A stretch of 64,000 nucleotides of DNA. Source: an uncultured Bacteroidales bacterium (lineage in GTDB: Bacteria; Bacteroidota; Bacteroidia; Bacteroidales; UBA932). Position 1 is the first letter of the stretch, and every line of letters begins with the position of its first letter. A model generated the notes under the pieces. It saw nothing but the letters and a program-made list of their open reading frames with translations, did no database searches and was not told where the DNA came from. The position numbers and the translations under genes are program-made. Location: NCBI GenBank assembly GCA_934700615.1, contig CAKUXR010000001.1, positions 62,001 through 126,000 of the forward strand, given 5' to 3'. Below, in pieces: positions 44,448 through 52,230 of this stretch.

Positions 44448-45641
44448 TCAGTTATACAGGAATGCAATGTGCGCAGGGACATCGCCTGTGCGGACACTCC
44501 ATTTTAGCTTGCCTTCTTTTGAATAGCAGTGGAGGGTACCGCTGGATACGAAGTCCTTGGCATCTGTTACATAGATGTCACCGTTCTCAGGATTGACGGA
44601 AAGTCCGTAAGGATAAGTTATGCCGGACTCGGTGCCGTCAGTTATGAACTTCTCCGACTCGATAGAACGGGTATTGACATTGACCTTATAATAAGAGGTC
44701 GTAGGGGCCCAATTTACCGGGTCATATTCAGTTCCCATAACGTAGATATAGTCACCGCTGACAGCCATGTTCGCAACAGGCTTGTCAATGCTGGTGGCCA
44801 CAGCATACTTGCCGTCCTTCTTTTCGAGGCAGTAGAGCTTGGATTTGACGTCAGTATAGTTGCCGAGTGATGAAACCCAGATCGCACCATTCTTGTCCGC
44901 AGCCATACGGCACAGATTGATAGCGACTTCGATGCTATATTCCACTTTCATTGACTTCAAATCCACTACAGAAACGGTATTGTCATAGTCATGGCCGTTC
45001 ATGGAACGGTAGCCGCCGGAGTTTGCGACATAAGCCTTGCCGTCCAGAATCACAAGCTGTTCAGGCTGATAGCCTACCTCCACTTCGCCGGTAACCGTAT
45101 ATGTGTCAAGGTCAATGCGGTAGAGCGCACCCTTCTGGTCCGGAAGGTTCTTCTTGTCAGTAGCGACATAAGAGGTCACATAGGCGCAGTTGCCGGAAAA
45201 TGCAATATAACGGCAGTTAGGGATATCCACCTTTGCGATACGCTTTACGGTATTGGCATTCATGATCTCCACCTTGTGCGAGCCATTGACTACTGTGAAA
45301 ACTCTGCCTTTGTAAACCTGGACATCATTGCCCGTATCTCCAAGTCCCTTTACGACCTCAGGATTGTACCCGGTAAACACATCCCTGATATAGAACGCGT
45401 TACGGAAGTTGAAGAAATCCAGCTGAGCCTTATTGCTGCCGCTGTTTCCTTCATTGAGGACATACATTCCTACAGGATTGGCATTGACATCCGCAGGCGT
45501 ATTCACCTGTTCATAATCAGACGGAACGTCACCGCTTCCGGGGAAAACGGGGATTTCATCCTTGCGGCAACCTGCCGCCATCGCAACCACGGCTGCAAAA
45601 ACTAGAGCCGTCTTTCCAAAATTCATGAAAATCTTACGCAT
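44448..45641 (-). CDS. btuG: BtuG-like beta-propeller lipoprotein, surface vitamin B12 binding
   Basis: A 397-residue lipoprotein (signal ending VVAMAAGC) with repeated propeller blades of the YncE/DUF5074 kind: VYKGRVFTVVNGSHKVEIM, EQLVILDGKAYVANSGG, YPYGLSVNPENGDIYVTDA. In Bacteroides, BtuG is a surface beta-propeller that binds cobalamin very tightly and hands it to BtuB. This gene follows a BtuB-like receptor by 15 bases behind a cobalamin riboswitch, which makes a BtuG role likely. It is the last gene of the unit, followed by a strong terminator. Confidence 0.82.
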   Translation of the reverse strand: MRKIFMNFGKTALVFAAVVAMAAGCRKDEIPVFPGSGDVPSDYEQVNTPADVNANPVGMYVLNEGNSGSNKAQLDFFNFRNAFYIRDVFTGYNPEVVKGLGDTGNDVQVYKGRVFTVVNGSHKVEIMNANTVKRIAKVDIPNCRYIAFSGNCAYVTSYVATDKKNLPDQKGALYRIDLDTYTVTGEVEVGYQPEQLVILDGKAYVANSGGYRSMNGHDYDNTVSVVDLKSMKVEYSIEVAINLCRMAADKNGAIWVSSLGNYTDVKSKLYCLEKKDGKYAVATSIDKPVANMAVSGDYIYVMGTEYDPVNWAPTTSYYKVNVNTRSIESEKFITDGTESGITYPYGLSVNPENGDIYVTDAKDFVSSGTLHCYSKEGKLKWSVRTGDVPAHIAFLYN

Positions 45642-45656
45642 AAATATGATAATTGA

Positions 45657-47738
45657 TTAAAGTTCAATGCTGAGCGACACCTTGAAATTAGTCTTCGGCA
45701 TAGGATAATTCAGAACCACTTCATAATCCTGCCCCAGAAGATTATTCACCTCAAGCGAAGCCTTCAGGACCTTATCTCTAAGAGTGAACGACTTCTGGAC
45801 CGACAAATCGCTCGTATAATACGGCTGGACAAGATTACGCCTGACATTCTCTTTCTGGCTATACCTCTCCCCCGCATAAAGGAAGGTATATCCAAGACAC
45901 CATCCTTTCCAATATAGAGACACGACAGCGGTTCCGCTATGCTCCGGGACATAGGGTATCTGATTTTTATAATATGATGAGGCAGAATCGGTTATGTCAA
46001 CAGCCCTCTGCCAGGTATATTGAAGTTTTGTTACAAGTTCGATGCTGCCTGCACGGAATCCGAACGATGCCGATGCGTCAACTCCCCTGATATCGACTTT
46101 GCCGAGATTCAGCATTGTCCAGCGGAACTGCTGCCCCTTGGGATAGGCTATAATTTTGTCATTGACCTTGTTCCAATACCCGTCGGCGACAATGTCAAAG
46201 TTTCTGAAGAATCCGCAATCAAATGATTCAGAATATTTTACACCAATGTCAGTCTGAAGTGTCCGTTCAGGTTTCAGCCAAACATTGGCGGAATTCGTAT
46301 AATAAAGGTCATTGAAAGTAGGCATCCGGAACGACCGCTTGCAGAAGCCTCTGAGATACAGATCCTTGCCGTCAATCAAGCGGTAGGACAAGGTCAATGC
46401 CGGTGAGGCCTCGTTCCTCGACGAATCATAGAGATCAGACTTGCGGGCCCTGTCCTGGATGAAGTAGCCCAATATGCTCGCCTGCATCTTGAATCTTCCA
46501 AGGTCAAGGGCAGTGGCCAGTGACAGCATTTCGGTGAAGCGGACCGGCTGCGGGAAAACGACATTGACAGACAGGAACTTGTCAGCATCGAGCCAGTTCC
46601 ACTGGAAATCGAATGACATTGACACATCCCAGAAATCATTGATACTGAAAAGATTCGCCGAAGACACATACATCTCTTTCTGGCGGTATCTGTTCGATGT
46701 GAAGAGGGTCCGGGGGTCCTTGTCCTCATAGAACGTGTAGTCAGACGCGAATTTGGCATTGACCATGGAACGGAACTGGCGGGTCCATCCGTTCTCGAAG
46801 TGTCCCTGGACGAAGAAGTTGTTGTCTCTCATGCGCTCCCCGTTGCTGAACACATTGCTCACCACAGCTCCTGGAATTCCCCTGTTGGAGTTATAATTAT
46901 AGACGCGCATGTTCCATTTGCCGTGGGAGACGGTCCCGTTTACCGACGCCTCGACCCTGGTGGCGCAGATGTCTCCGTTCTGGCGCACAGCAGTAGTGTC
47001 ATAGGCAAGGTGCCCTCTGGAATCGTAGCCACGGCATCTGAATTTATAACGTCCTGTAGCATTGGTCCAGCCGGCGGATATCCCGGCAGAAACCTTGTCG
47101 GATATTTTATAAGCGGTTCTGAACGAAGGGTTTACAAGACCGAACGAGCCTGTCTTCACTGAAGCCTTGAGTGAGTATCTCCGTCCGGGAGCAAAATGGG
47201 GTTCCGATGTAGTGATATATATGGATGATGATGAGCCGAAGTCTCTGGCAGACTGGAAGATATCGCTTTTCTGTCCATTGTAGAGGCATATCTCGCCGAT
47301 GTCATCCAGAGAGAACCTTCCGAGATCCGTCTGTCCGTTCTGTGCATTTCCGAGCTGGATTCCGTCATAAAAGACAGCCACATGATTGGTTCCCAATGAA
47401 CGGACATTGACGGTTTTCAGGCCTGCAACTCCGCCATAGTCCTTAAGCTGGACTCCTGAAAAATATCTCAACGCATCTGCAACGGAGAGGCTGTTCAGAC
47501 GTTCCAAATCTTTGCCTCCCAAGACCTGAGCCGGAATCGTTTCTTTGTATCTTCCTGACTGTGAATGGCCTACAATAACTGATTCTTCGAGATAGCGCAC
47601 AGTGGAGTCTGACGGCACCACATTCCCCTGCTGCGCCGATAAAGGCACAACCCAAAGAAGAATAAATGTCAATGCAAATACTTGCTGCAGAATCCGTTTC
47701 AATGGTATCCGTATTACGTAAATCCGGCACAAGGCCAC
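45657..47738 (-). CDS. btuB: BtuB-like TonB-dependent cobalamin receptor
   Basis: Outer-membrane receptor for vitamin B12 uptake. The plug domain shows LEESVIVGHSQSGRYKETIP and LRYFSGVQLKDYGGVAGLKT followed by VNVRSLGTNHVAVFYDGIQL; the rest is a beta barrel of normal length ending in KVSLSIEL. The start is uncertain: GTG at 47738 gives a 12-residue extension, while TTG at 47702 gives a standard signal peptide (KRILQQVFALTFILLWVVPLSAQ). The cobalamin riboswitch directly upstream on the same strand supports the B12 assignment over other ligands. Confidence 0.88.
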   Translation of the reverse strand: MALCRIYVIRIPLKRILQQVFALTFILLWVVPLSAQQGNVVPSDSTVRYLEESVIVGHSQSGRYKETIPAQVLGGKDLERLNSLSVADALRYFSGVQLKDYGGVAGLKTVNVRSLGTNHVAVFYDGIQLGNAQNGQTDLGRFSLDDIGEICLYNGQKSDIFQSARDFGSSSSIYITTSEPHFAPGRRYSLKASVKTGSFGLVNPSFRTAYKISDKVSAGISAGWTNATGRYKFRCRGYDSRGHLAYDTTAVRQNGDICATRVEASVNGTVSHGKWNMRVYNYNSNRGIPGAVVSNVFSNGERMRDNNFFVQGHFENGWTRQFRSMVNAKFASDYTFYEDKDPRTLFTSNRYRQKEMYVSSANLFSINDFWDVSMSFDFQWNWLDADKFLSVNVVFPQPVRFTEMLSLATALDLGRFKMQASILGYFIQDRARKSDLYDSSRNEASPALTLSYRLIDGKDLYLRGFCKRSFRMPTFNDLYYTNSANVWLKPERTLQTDIGVKYSESFDCGFFRNFDIVADGYWNKVNDKIIAYPKGQQFRWTMLNLGKVDIRGVDASASFGFRAGSIELVTKLQYTWQRAVDITDSASSYYKNQIPYVPEHSGTAVVSLYWKGWCLGYTFLYAGERYSQKENVRRNLVQPYYTSDLSVQKSFTLRDKVLKASLEVNNLLGQDYEVVLNYPMPKTNFKVSLSIEL

Positions 47739-47859
47739 AACGATACCATCCCTGTCAATGCAGCAGAGACAATGAACACGCAGTCAATTGTCCGAAACCG
47801 CAGTTCCGTCCAATGCCGTCATGCACCAGCGCTCCCCGTCCTCCGCAGGGCAGACCGAT

Positions 47860-47975
47860 GGTATCAGCCGCAACAAGCATTCTGACTTGTGCATTGACAG
47901 AACATATCCGTCTTCTGCATATACAGTAGCGGGAACTGCTCAGGATTCCGACCTGATTCCCCCATTACGACCGCT
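47860..47975 (-). ncRNA. Cobalamin riboswitch
   Basis: On the minus strand the conserved core reads GGTCGGAATCCTGAGCAG and CCCGCTACTGTAT (down to 47921), followed by a B12-box-like AGTCAGAATGCTTGTTGCGG (47887-47868). This order matches cobalamin aptamers. Just after it GATACCATC (47865-47857) is complementary to GATGGTATC (47750-47742) next to the btuB start. A -7 element lies at 47984-47977. The rest of the 47739-48094 gap is leader and the terminator of the next gene. Confidence 0.85.
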
Positions 47976-47976
47976 G

Positions 47977-47984
47977 CAAAGATA
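47977..47984 (-). promoter_or_regulatory. Candidate -7 element for the btuB riboswitch transcript
   Basis: TATCTTTG on the minus strand fits TAnnTTTG and lies directly before the aptamer. Confidence 0.5.
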
Positions 47985-48041
47985 GGACAAGGCCAGTTAA
48001 AAACGAAATTTTTGTCAACTTGAAATGACAACACAACAAAA

Positions 48042-48067
48042 CCGTCCCGCGGAAACCCACGGGACGG
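48042..48067 (-). terminator. Rho-independent terminator after the TPR gene
   Basis: CCGTCCCG pairs with CGGGACGG around a ten-base loop; on the minus strand TTTTGTTG follows. Confidence 0.85.
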
Positions 48068-48094
48068 CATCAATGTTATAATAATACAGACGGA

Positions 48095-49393
48095 TTATTT
48101 GCCGTATGTAGAATATTTCTCGTAACCTGCCTTGTAATCGGCGCCTTCGTCACGGAAACGGTAGTAAGCGTTCTTGAGGTACTCAGCCACTCCGGCCTTT
48201 ACCTGCTCTGACTTGGTAACTTCGAATGCTTTCTCGAATGCAGGGATACAAGCCTTGAGGTCTTCCTCGAACTCTTTTACGAGTGCCATGTACTTGGTGT
48301 CATCAAGCTCGTCCTGAGCCTTTGTCTGAACCTCGATAGCCTTGTTGTAGTACATTGTTCCCTCACCGATGAAGCCATACTCATACTCAGGGTTGATCTC
48401 TGCGCATTTTCTGTACGCCTTTACAGCGTTCTCGGTATCGCCGAGCTGTGAACGGATGTTACCCTCAACATAGTAGAGAGAAGCGTTGTTAGGCTCGTTT
48501 GCCTTAGCCTTGTCGAGAAGTTCGAAAAGTCTGTCAGTGCTCTCGTTGCTCTTCAGATAGTAGTTGATGAGACCGATGAGAATGCTCTGGCTCTGAGGGA
48601 ATTTCTCGAAACCTTCCTCAAGATATTTCTTTGTGTTGAGTGTATCTACGTCAGCGAGTTTTGCGAAAACCTCACCACCCTCATAGTAGTAGCCGAGGTT
48701 GTAGCATTTCTCGAACAGTTCCTTCGCCTTGGACATGTCCTTTGTTGCCCATGCGGTGAAACCTGCATTGTAGATAGAAGTCGTGTCAATCCTTGAAAGC
48801 GGTGCAAGAGACTCTACCTCAGCAGCTTTCTCGAAGTATTTGCTTGCAGAAGCGAGGTCACCGAGAGTGTACTTGTTATAGGCCTCTGTATTGTACTTCT
48901 GTCCGATGAGATCGAAAGCAGCTGCAATATCTTTGTTCTTTGCATGGCTTGCGTCGAGCTCGTATGCCTTCTGGTAAGCTGCAATAGCCTTCTCGAGAGC
49001 GTCAGCATAAACCGGCTTTGTAACCTCGATGACAGCGAGCTGTCCGTTGGCATTGAAATAGAGGTTCTTGTCAGCATATACCTCTTTTGTATAAGGAGTA
49101 CCCTGAATTTCGACAGCCTCTGTAGAAACAGGTTTCTCTGAACCCATCATGAGAGCGAGCTCAGTCTTGCTGGAACCAGGAATGATATTTCCTGTAGGAG
49201 CATCATAAGCCTTCACATACTCCTGACCAAGTTTGAGCCAGGTAGCAGTTTTGACCGCTTTCTTTTCGTTGCTTGCAGCAGCCTCGGCAGCCTCAACAGC
49301 CTTCTTTGCATCCGCTGCAGACTTTACTTGTGCATTAGCCACCTGCATAGAGGCGAGAACTGCCAATGCGAGAAGAATCTTTTTCATACGCAA
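48095..49393 (-). CDS. Exported tetratricopeptide-repeat protein
   Basis: A 432-residue protein with a signal peptide (MKKILLALAVLASMQVANAQ) and helical repeats throughout: EKAIAAYQKAYELDASHAK, SASKYFEKAAEVESLAPL, KAKELFEKCYNLGYYYEGG, ENAVKAYRKCAEINPEYEYG. Likely a periplasmic or outer-membrane-associated scaffold; partner unknown. It starts 20 bases after the gyrA stop and is probably read from the gyrA transcript, ending at a strong terminator. Codon use suggests high expression. The cleaved form would begin at about residue 22. Confidence 0.88.
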   Translation of the reverse strand: MRMKKILLALAVLASMQVANAQVKSAADAKKAVEAAEAAASNEKKAVKTATWLKLGQEYVKAYDAPTGNIIPGSSKTELALMMGSEKPVSTEAVEIQGTPYTKEVYADKNLYFNANGQLAVIEVTKPVYADALEKAIAAYQKAYELDASHAKNKDIAAAFDLIGQKYNTEAYNKYTLGDLASASKYFEKAAEVESLAPLSRIDTTSIYNAGFTAWATKDMSKAKELFEKCYNLGYYYEGGEVFAKLADVDTLNTKKYLEEGFEKFPQSQSILIGLINYYLKSNESTDRLFELLDKAKANEPNNASLYYVEGNIRSQLGDTENAVKAYRKCAEINPEYEYGFIGEGTMYYNKAIEVQTKAQDELDDTKYMALVKEFEEDLKACIPAFEKAFEVTKSEQVKAGVAEYLKNAYYRFRDEGADYKAGYEKYSTYGK

Positions 49394-49412
49394 TAGTTAT
49401 GTTTAATATTTG

Positions 49413-52019
49413 TTATTCCTGTACTTCGGGAGTCTGTCCGTCCTGTCCTTCTACAGGAGTTTCAGACTGGGTACCCTCGGCTGTCCCGTTCTCCGGTGCC
49501 GCAGGCTGCTCGTCTTCCTCGCTCTTCGCCACGACTGAAACTGAAGCGATGGAGTCGTTGTCCCTGATGTTGATAAGTTTAACGCCCTGGGTGTTACGTC
49601 CTGACTGTGCGATATCTGATACAGCCATTCTGATAATCAGTCCTGACTGTGTGATGATAAGCAGGTCGTTGTCCTCAGTAACGTTCTTCATGGCCACCAA
49701 CTTGCCTGTCTTGTCAGTGATGTTCATGGTGCGGACACCCTTGCTGCCACGGCTGGTCTTGCGGTATTCCTCAAAGTCGGTACGTTTTCCGAGACCCTTC
49801 TCACCGATAACGAGCAATGTGTGTTCTGCAGCATCTTCTGCCTCAGGCTCATAGCATACCATACCGATGGCAGAGTCATCTTCATCAAGATTGATGCCAC
49901 GTACTCCGGTAGCCGTTCTTCCGAGAGGTCTTGCGTCAGTCTCGTCGAACCTTACGCAGCGGCCGTTGCGGCTGGCGATAAGCACTTCCGACTTGCCGTC
50001 TGTAAGGATTGCCTCAAGGAGTTCGTCACCTTCACGGACATTGACAGCATTGACACCCTTCGCACGCGGTCTCGAGTAAGCTTCGAGGGAGGTCTTCTTG
50101 ATGATTCCCTCCTTGGTGCTGAGGATGATGTAGTGATTGTTTATATAGTCCTCATCGGTCAATGTAGGAACATTGATGATAGCCTTGATCTTGTCGTCAG
50201 GGATGCTGAGCACGTTCTGGATTGCCCTTCCCTTCGTAGAGCGGGAGCCTTCCGGAACCTCATATACCTTGAGCCAGAAGCACTTACCCTGTTCCGTGAA
50301 GAACAGCATCGTGCTGTGCATGTTGGCAACATAGAGATGCTCGATGAAGTCGTCATCCCTGGTGGCGCTGCCCTTCATGCCTACGCCGCCCCTGTTCTGG
50401 GTCTTGTACTCTGCAAGAGGGGTTCTCTTTATATATCCGAAGTGTGACAGTGTGATGACCATGTCGTCATCAGCATAGAAATCTTCTACTCTGAACTCTC
50501 CGGCTGAAGGTACTATCATTGACCTTCTCGGGTCTCCGTACTTCGCCTTGAGTTCCATTGTCTCCTGTTTGATGATATCCATCTGCATTGAAACATTGGC
50601 AAGGACATCGTTGCAGTAAGCGATGAACTTCTCGATTTCGTCGAACTCGGCCTGGAGCTTTTCCCTTTCGAGTCCGGTGAGCTGGCGGAGTCTCATCTCG
50701 ACAATCGCACTGGCCTGGGCCTCTGAGAATCCGAATGTGCTCATGAGGGTTGCCCTGGCCTCATCCACATTCTTGGAAGCTCTGATGATTCTGATGATTT
50801 CGTCAATGACATCGATCGCCTTCAGCAAGCCTTCCAATATGTGGGCTCTCTTCTTCGCCTTCTCAAGTTCAAACTTGGTCCTGCGGACAATGACGTCGTG
50901 CCTGAAATCCACGAACACCCTGATTATGTCCTTGAGAGTCATTGTTCTAGGACGTCCCTTCACGAGCGCCACATTGTTTATGGCAAAACTTGACTGGAGA
51001 GGGGTGTATTTGAACAATGTGTTCAGTACGACATTCGAGTTCGCGCCCTGCTTTACTCTGAAAATCACACGGATACCTTCACGTGAACTTTCATCATTCA
51101 TATAGGTGATGCCCTCGATTTTCTTGTCATCGACCATCTGGCCGATCTTCTCGAGCATTTCCTTCTTGTTCACCATGTAAGGAATCTCGGTCACTACGAT
51201 GGTCTCACGGCCGTTGTTGTCGACTTCGATTTCCGTCTTGGCACGGACCACGACTCTGCCTCGTCCTGTTTCATAAGCGTCCTTGATGCCCTGAATGCCC
51301 TGGATAAGACCTCCGGTAGGGAAATCCGGTCCCTTGATATACTTCATGAGACCGTCAGTGTCAATGTCAGGGTTGTCGATATATGCGCAGATCGCATCGC
51401 AGCACTCGCCGAGGTTATGAGGTGCCATGTTTGTGGCCATACCTACGGCAATACCTGCGGAGCCGTTCAGCAAAAGCAGCGGTGCCTTGGTCGGAAGGAC
51501 CGTAGGCTCCGGTATCGTGTCGTCGAAGTTCAGCTGGAAATCGACCGTATCCTTGTCCATGTCTGCGAGGACATCGTTGGCAAGCTTCTCCAGCTTTGCC
51601 TCAGTGTATCGCATGGCAGCCACAGGGTCACCGTCCATGGAACCGAAGTTACCCTGGCCGTAAACCAGAGGATATCTCTGATTCCACCACTGGGCCAGTC
51701 TGGCCATGGCGTCATACACGCTGGAGTCTCCATGCGGATGGAACTTACCGAGCACCTCACCGACGATTCTGGCTGATTTCTTCGTCTGGCCGGAATAGTC
51801 AAGGCCAAGACCTTCCATTCCGAAAAGCACACGTCTCTGTACCGGTTTCAATCCGTCTCTGGCATCCGGAAGCGCACGTGACACAATGACAGACATCGAA
51901 TAGTCGATGTATGCTGACCTCATTTCCTGGTCAATGTTCACTTCTTCGATGATCCCCTTCATTCCTGTCCCCTCTTCCTGCACTTCAGACCCGTTCTTAT
52001 TCTCCTCCATTTTATCCAT
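49413..52019 (-). CDS. gyrA: DNA gyrase subunit A
   Basis: Type II topoisomerase subunit that cuts and rejoins DNA to introduce negative supercoils. The 868-residue protein has the active-site Tyr138 (AAMRYTEAKL), the quinolone-contact helix HPHGDSSVYDAM with Ser99 and Asp103 at the positions of E. coli Ser83 and Asp87 (sensitive-type residues), and a C-terminal wing domain with the GyrA-box QNRGGVG followed by repeated LxxxTxxG-type blades. The C-terminal tail is acidic and Gln/Glu-rich. A good promoter lies upstream (52071-52101). Confidence 0.96.
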   Translation of the reverse strand: MDKMEENKNGSEVQEEGTGMKGIIEEVNIDQEMRSAYIDYSMSVIVSRALPDARDGLKPVQRRVLFGMEGLGLDYSGQTKKSARIVGEVLGKFHPHGDSSVYDAMARLAQWWNQRYPLVYGQGNFGSMDGDPVAAMRYTEAKLEKLANDVLADMDKDTVDFQLNFDDTIPEPTVLPTKAPLLLLNGSAGIAVGMATNMAPHNLGECCDAICAYIDNPDIDTDGLMKYIKGPDFPTGGLIQGIQGIKDAYETGRGRVVVRAKTEIEVDNNGRETIVVTEIPYMVNKKEMLEKIGQMVDDKKIEGITYMNDESSREGIRVIFRVKQGANSNVVLNTLFKYTPLQSSFAINNVALVKGRPRTMTLKDIIRVFVDFRHDVIVRRTKFELEKAKKRAHILEGLLKAIDVIDEIIRIIRASKNVDEARATLMSTFGFSEAQASAIVEMRLRQLTGLEREKLQAEFDEIEKFIAYCNDVLANVSMQMDIIKQETMELKAKYGDPRRSMIVPSAGEFRVEDFYADDDMVITLSHFGYIKRTPLAEYKTQNRGGVGMKGSATRDDDFIEHLYVANMHSTMLFFTEQGKCFWLKVYEVPEGSRSTKGRAIQNVLSIPDDKIKAIINVPTLTDEDYINNHYIILSTKEGIIKKTSLEAYSRPRAKGVNAVNVREGDELLEAILTDGKSEVLIASRNGRCVRFDETDARPLGRTATGVRGINLDEDDSAIGMVCYEPEAEDAAEHTLLVIGEKGLGKRTDFEEYRKTSRGSKGVRTMNITDKTGKLVAMKNVTEDNDLLIITQSGLIIRMAVSDIAQSGRNTQGVKLINIRDNDSIASVSVVAKSEEDEQPAAPENGTAEGTQSETPVEGQDGQTPEVQE

Positions 52020-52070
52020 CTTTCAAATTTTAACGTTTTCTGTTCTAAATTCCGCTTCTATATAAGCATA

Positions 52071-52101
52071 CAAAGTTAATAAATTTTTAATTCCGGACAA
52101 A
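52071..52101 (-). promoter_or_regulatory. Promoter of gyrA
   Basis: On the minus strand TTTG (52101-52098), 19 bases, then TAACTTTG (52078-52071), an almost ideal Bacteroidota promoter; the leader to gyrA is about 45 bases. Confidence 0.7.
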
Positions 52102-52140
52102 ATACAAGGTGTTTTTCAGCCCCTCTGACAGACTTTGCCA

Positions 52141-52172
52141 TTTGCGCATTATCTGCAAAGGTGTTATTTTTG
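52141..52172 (+). promoter_or_regulatory. Promoter of the clpC gene
   Basis: TTTG (52141-52144), 20 bases, then TATTTTTG (52165-52172). This places the transcript start near 52180 and supports ATG 52231 over the earlier in-frame codon at 52135. Confidence 0.7.
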
Positions 52173-52230
52173 TAATATTGGACCATCAGGCCTTGTGGCG
52201 TCACGCCTGCAAGGCACAAAACAGGAAAAT

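Noticed and set aside
47666..48073. Open frames over the btuB leader
   Set aside because: The region is explained by the cobalamin riboswitch, the leader and the TPR gene terminator.
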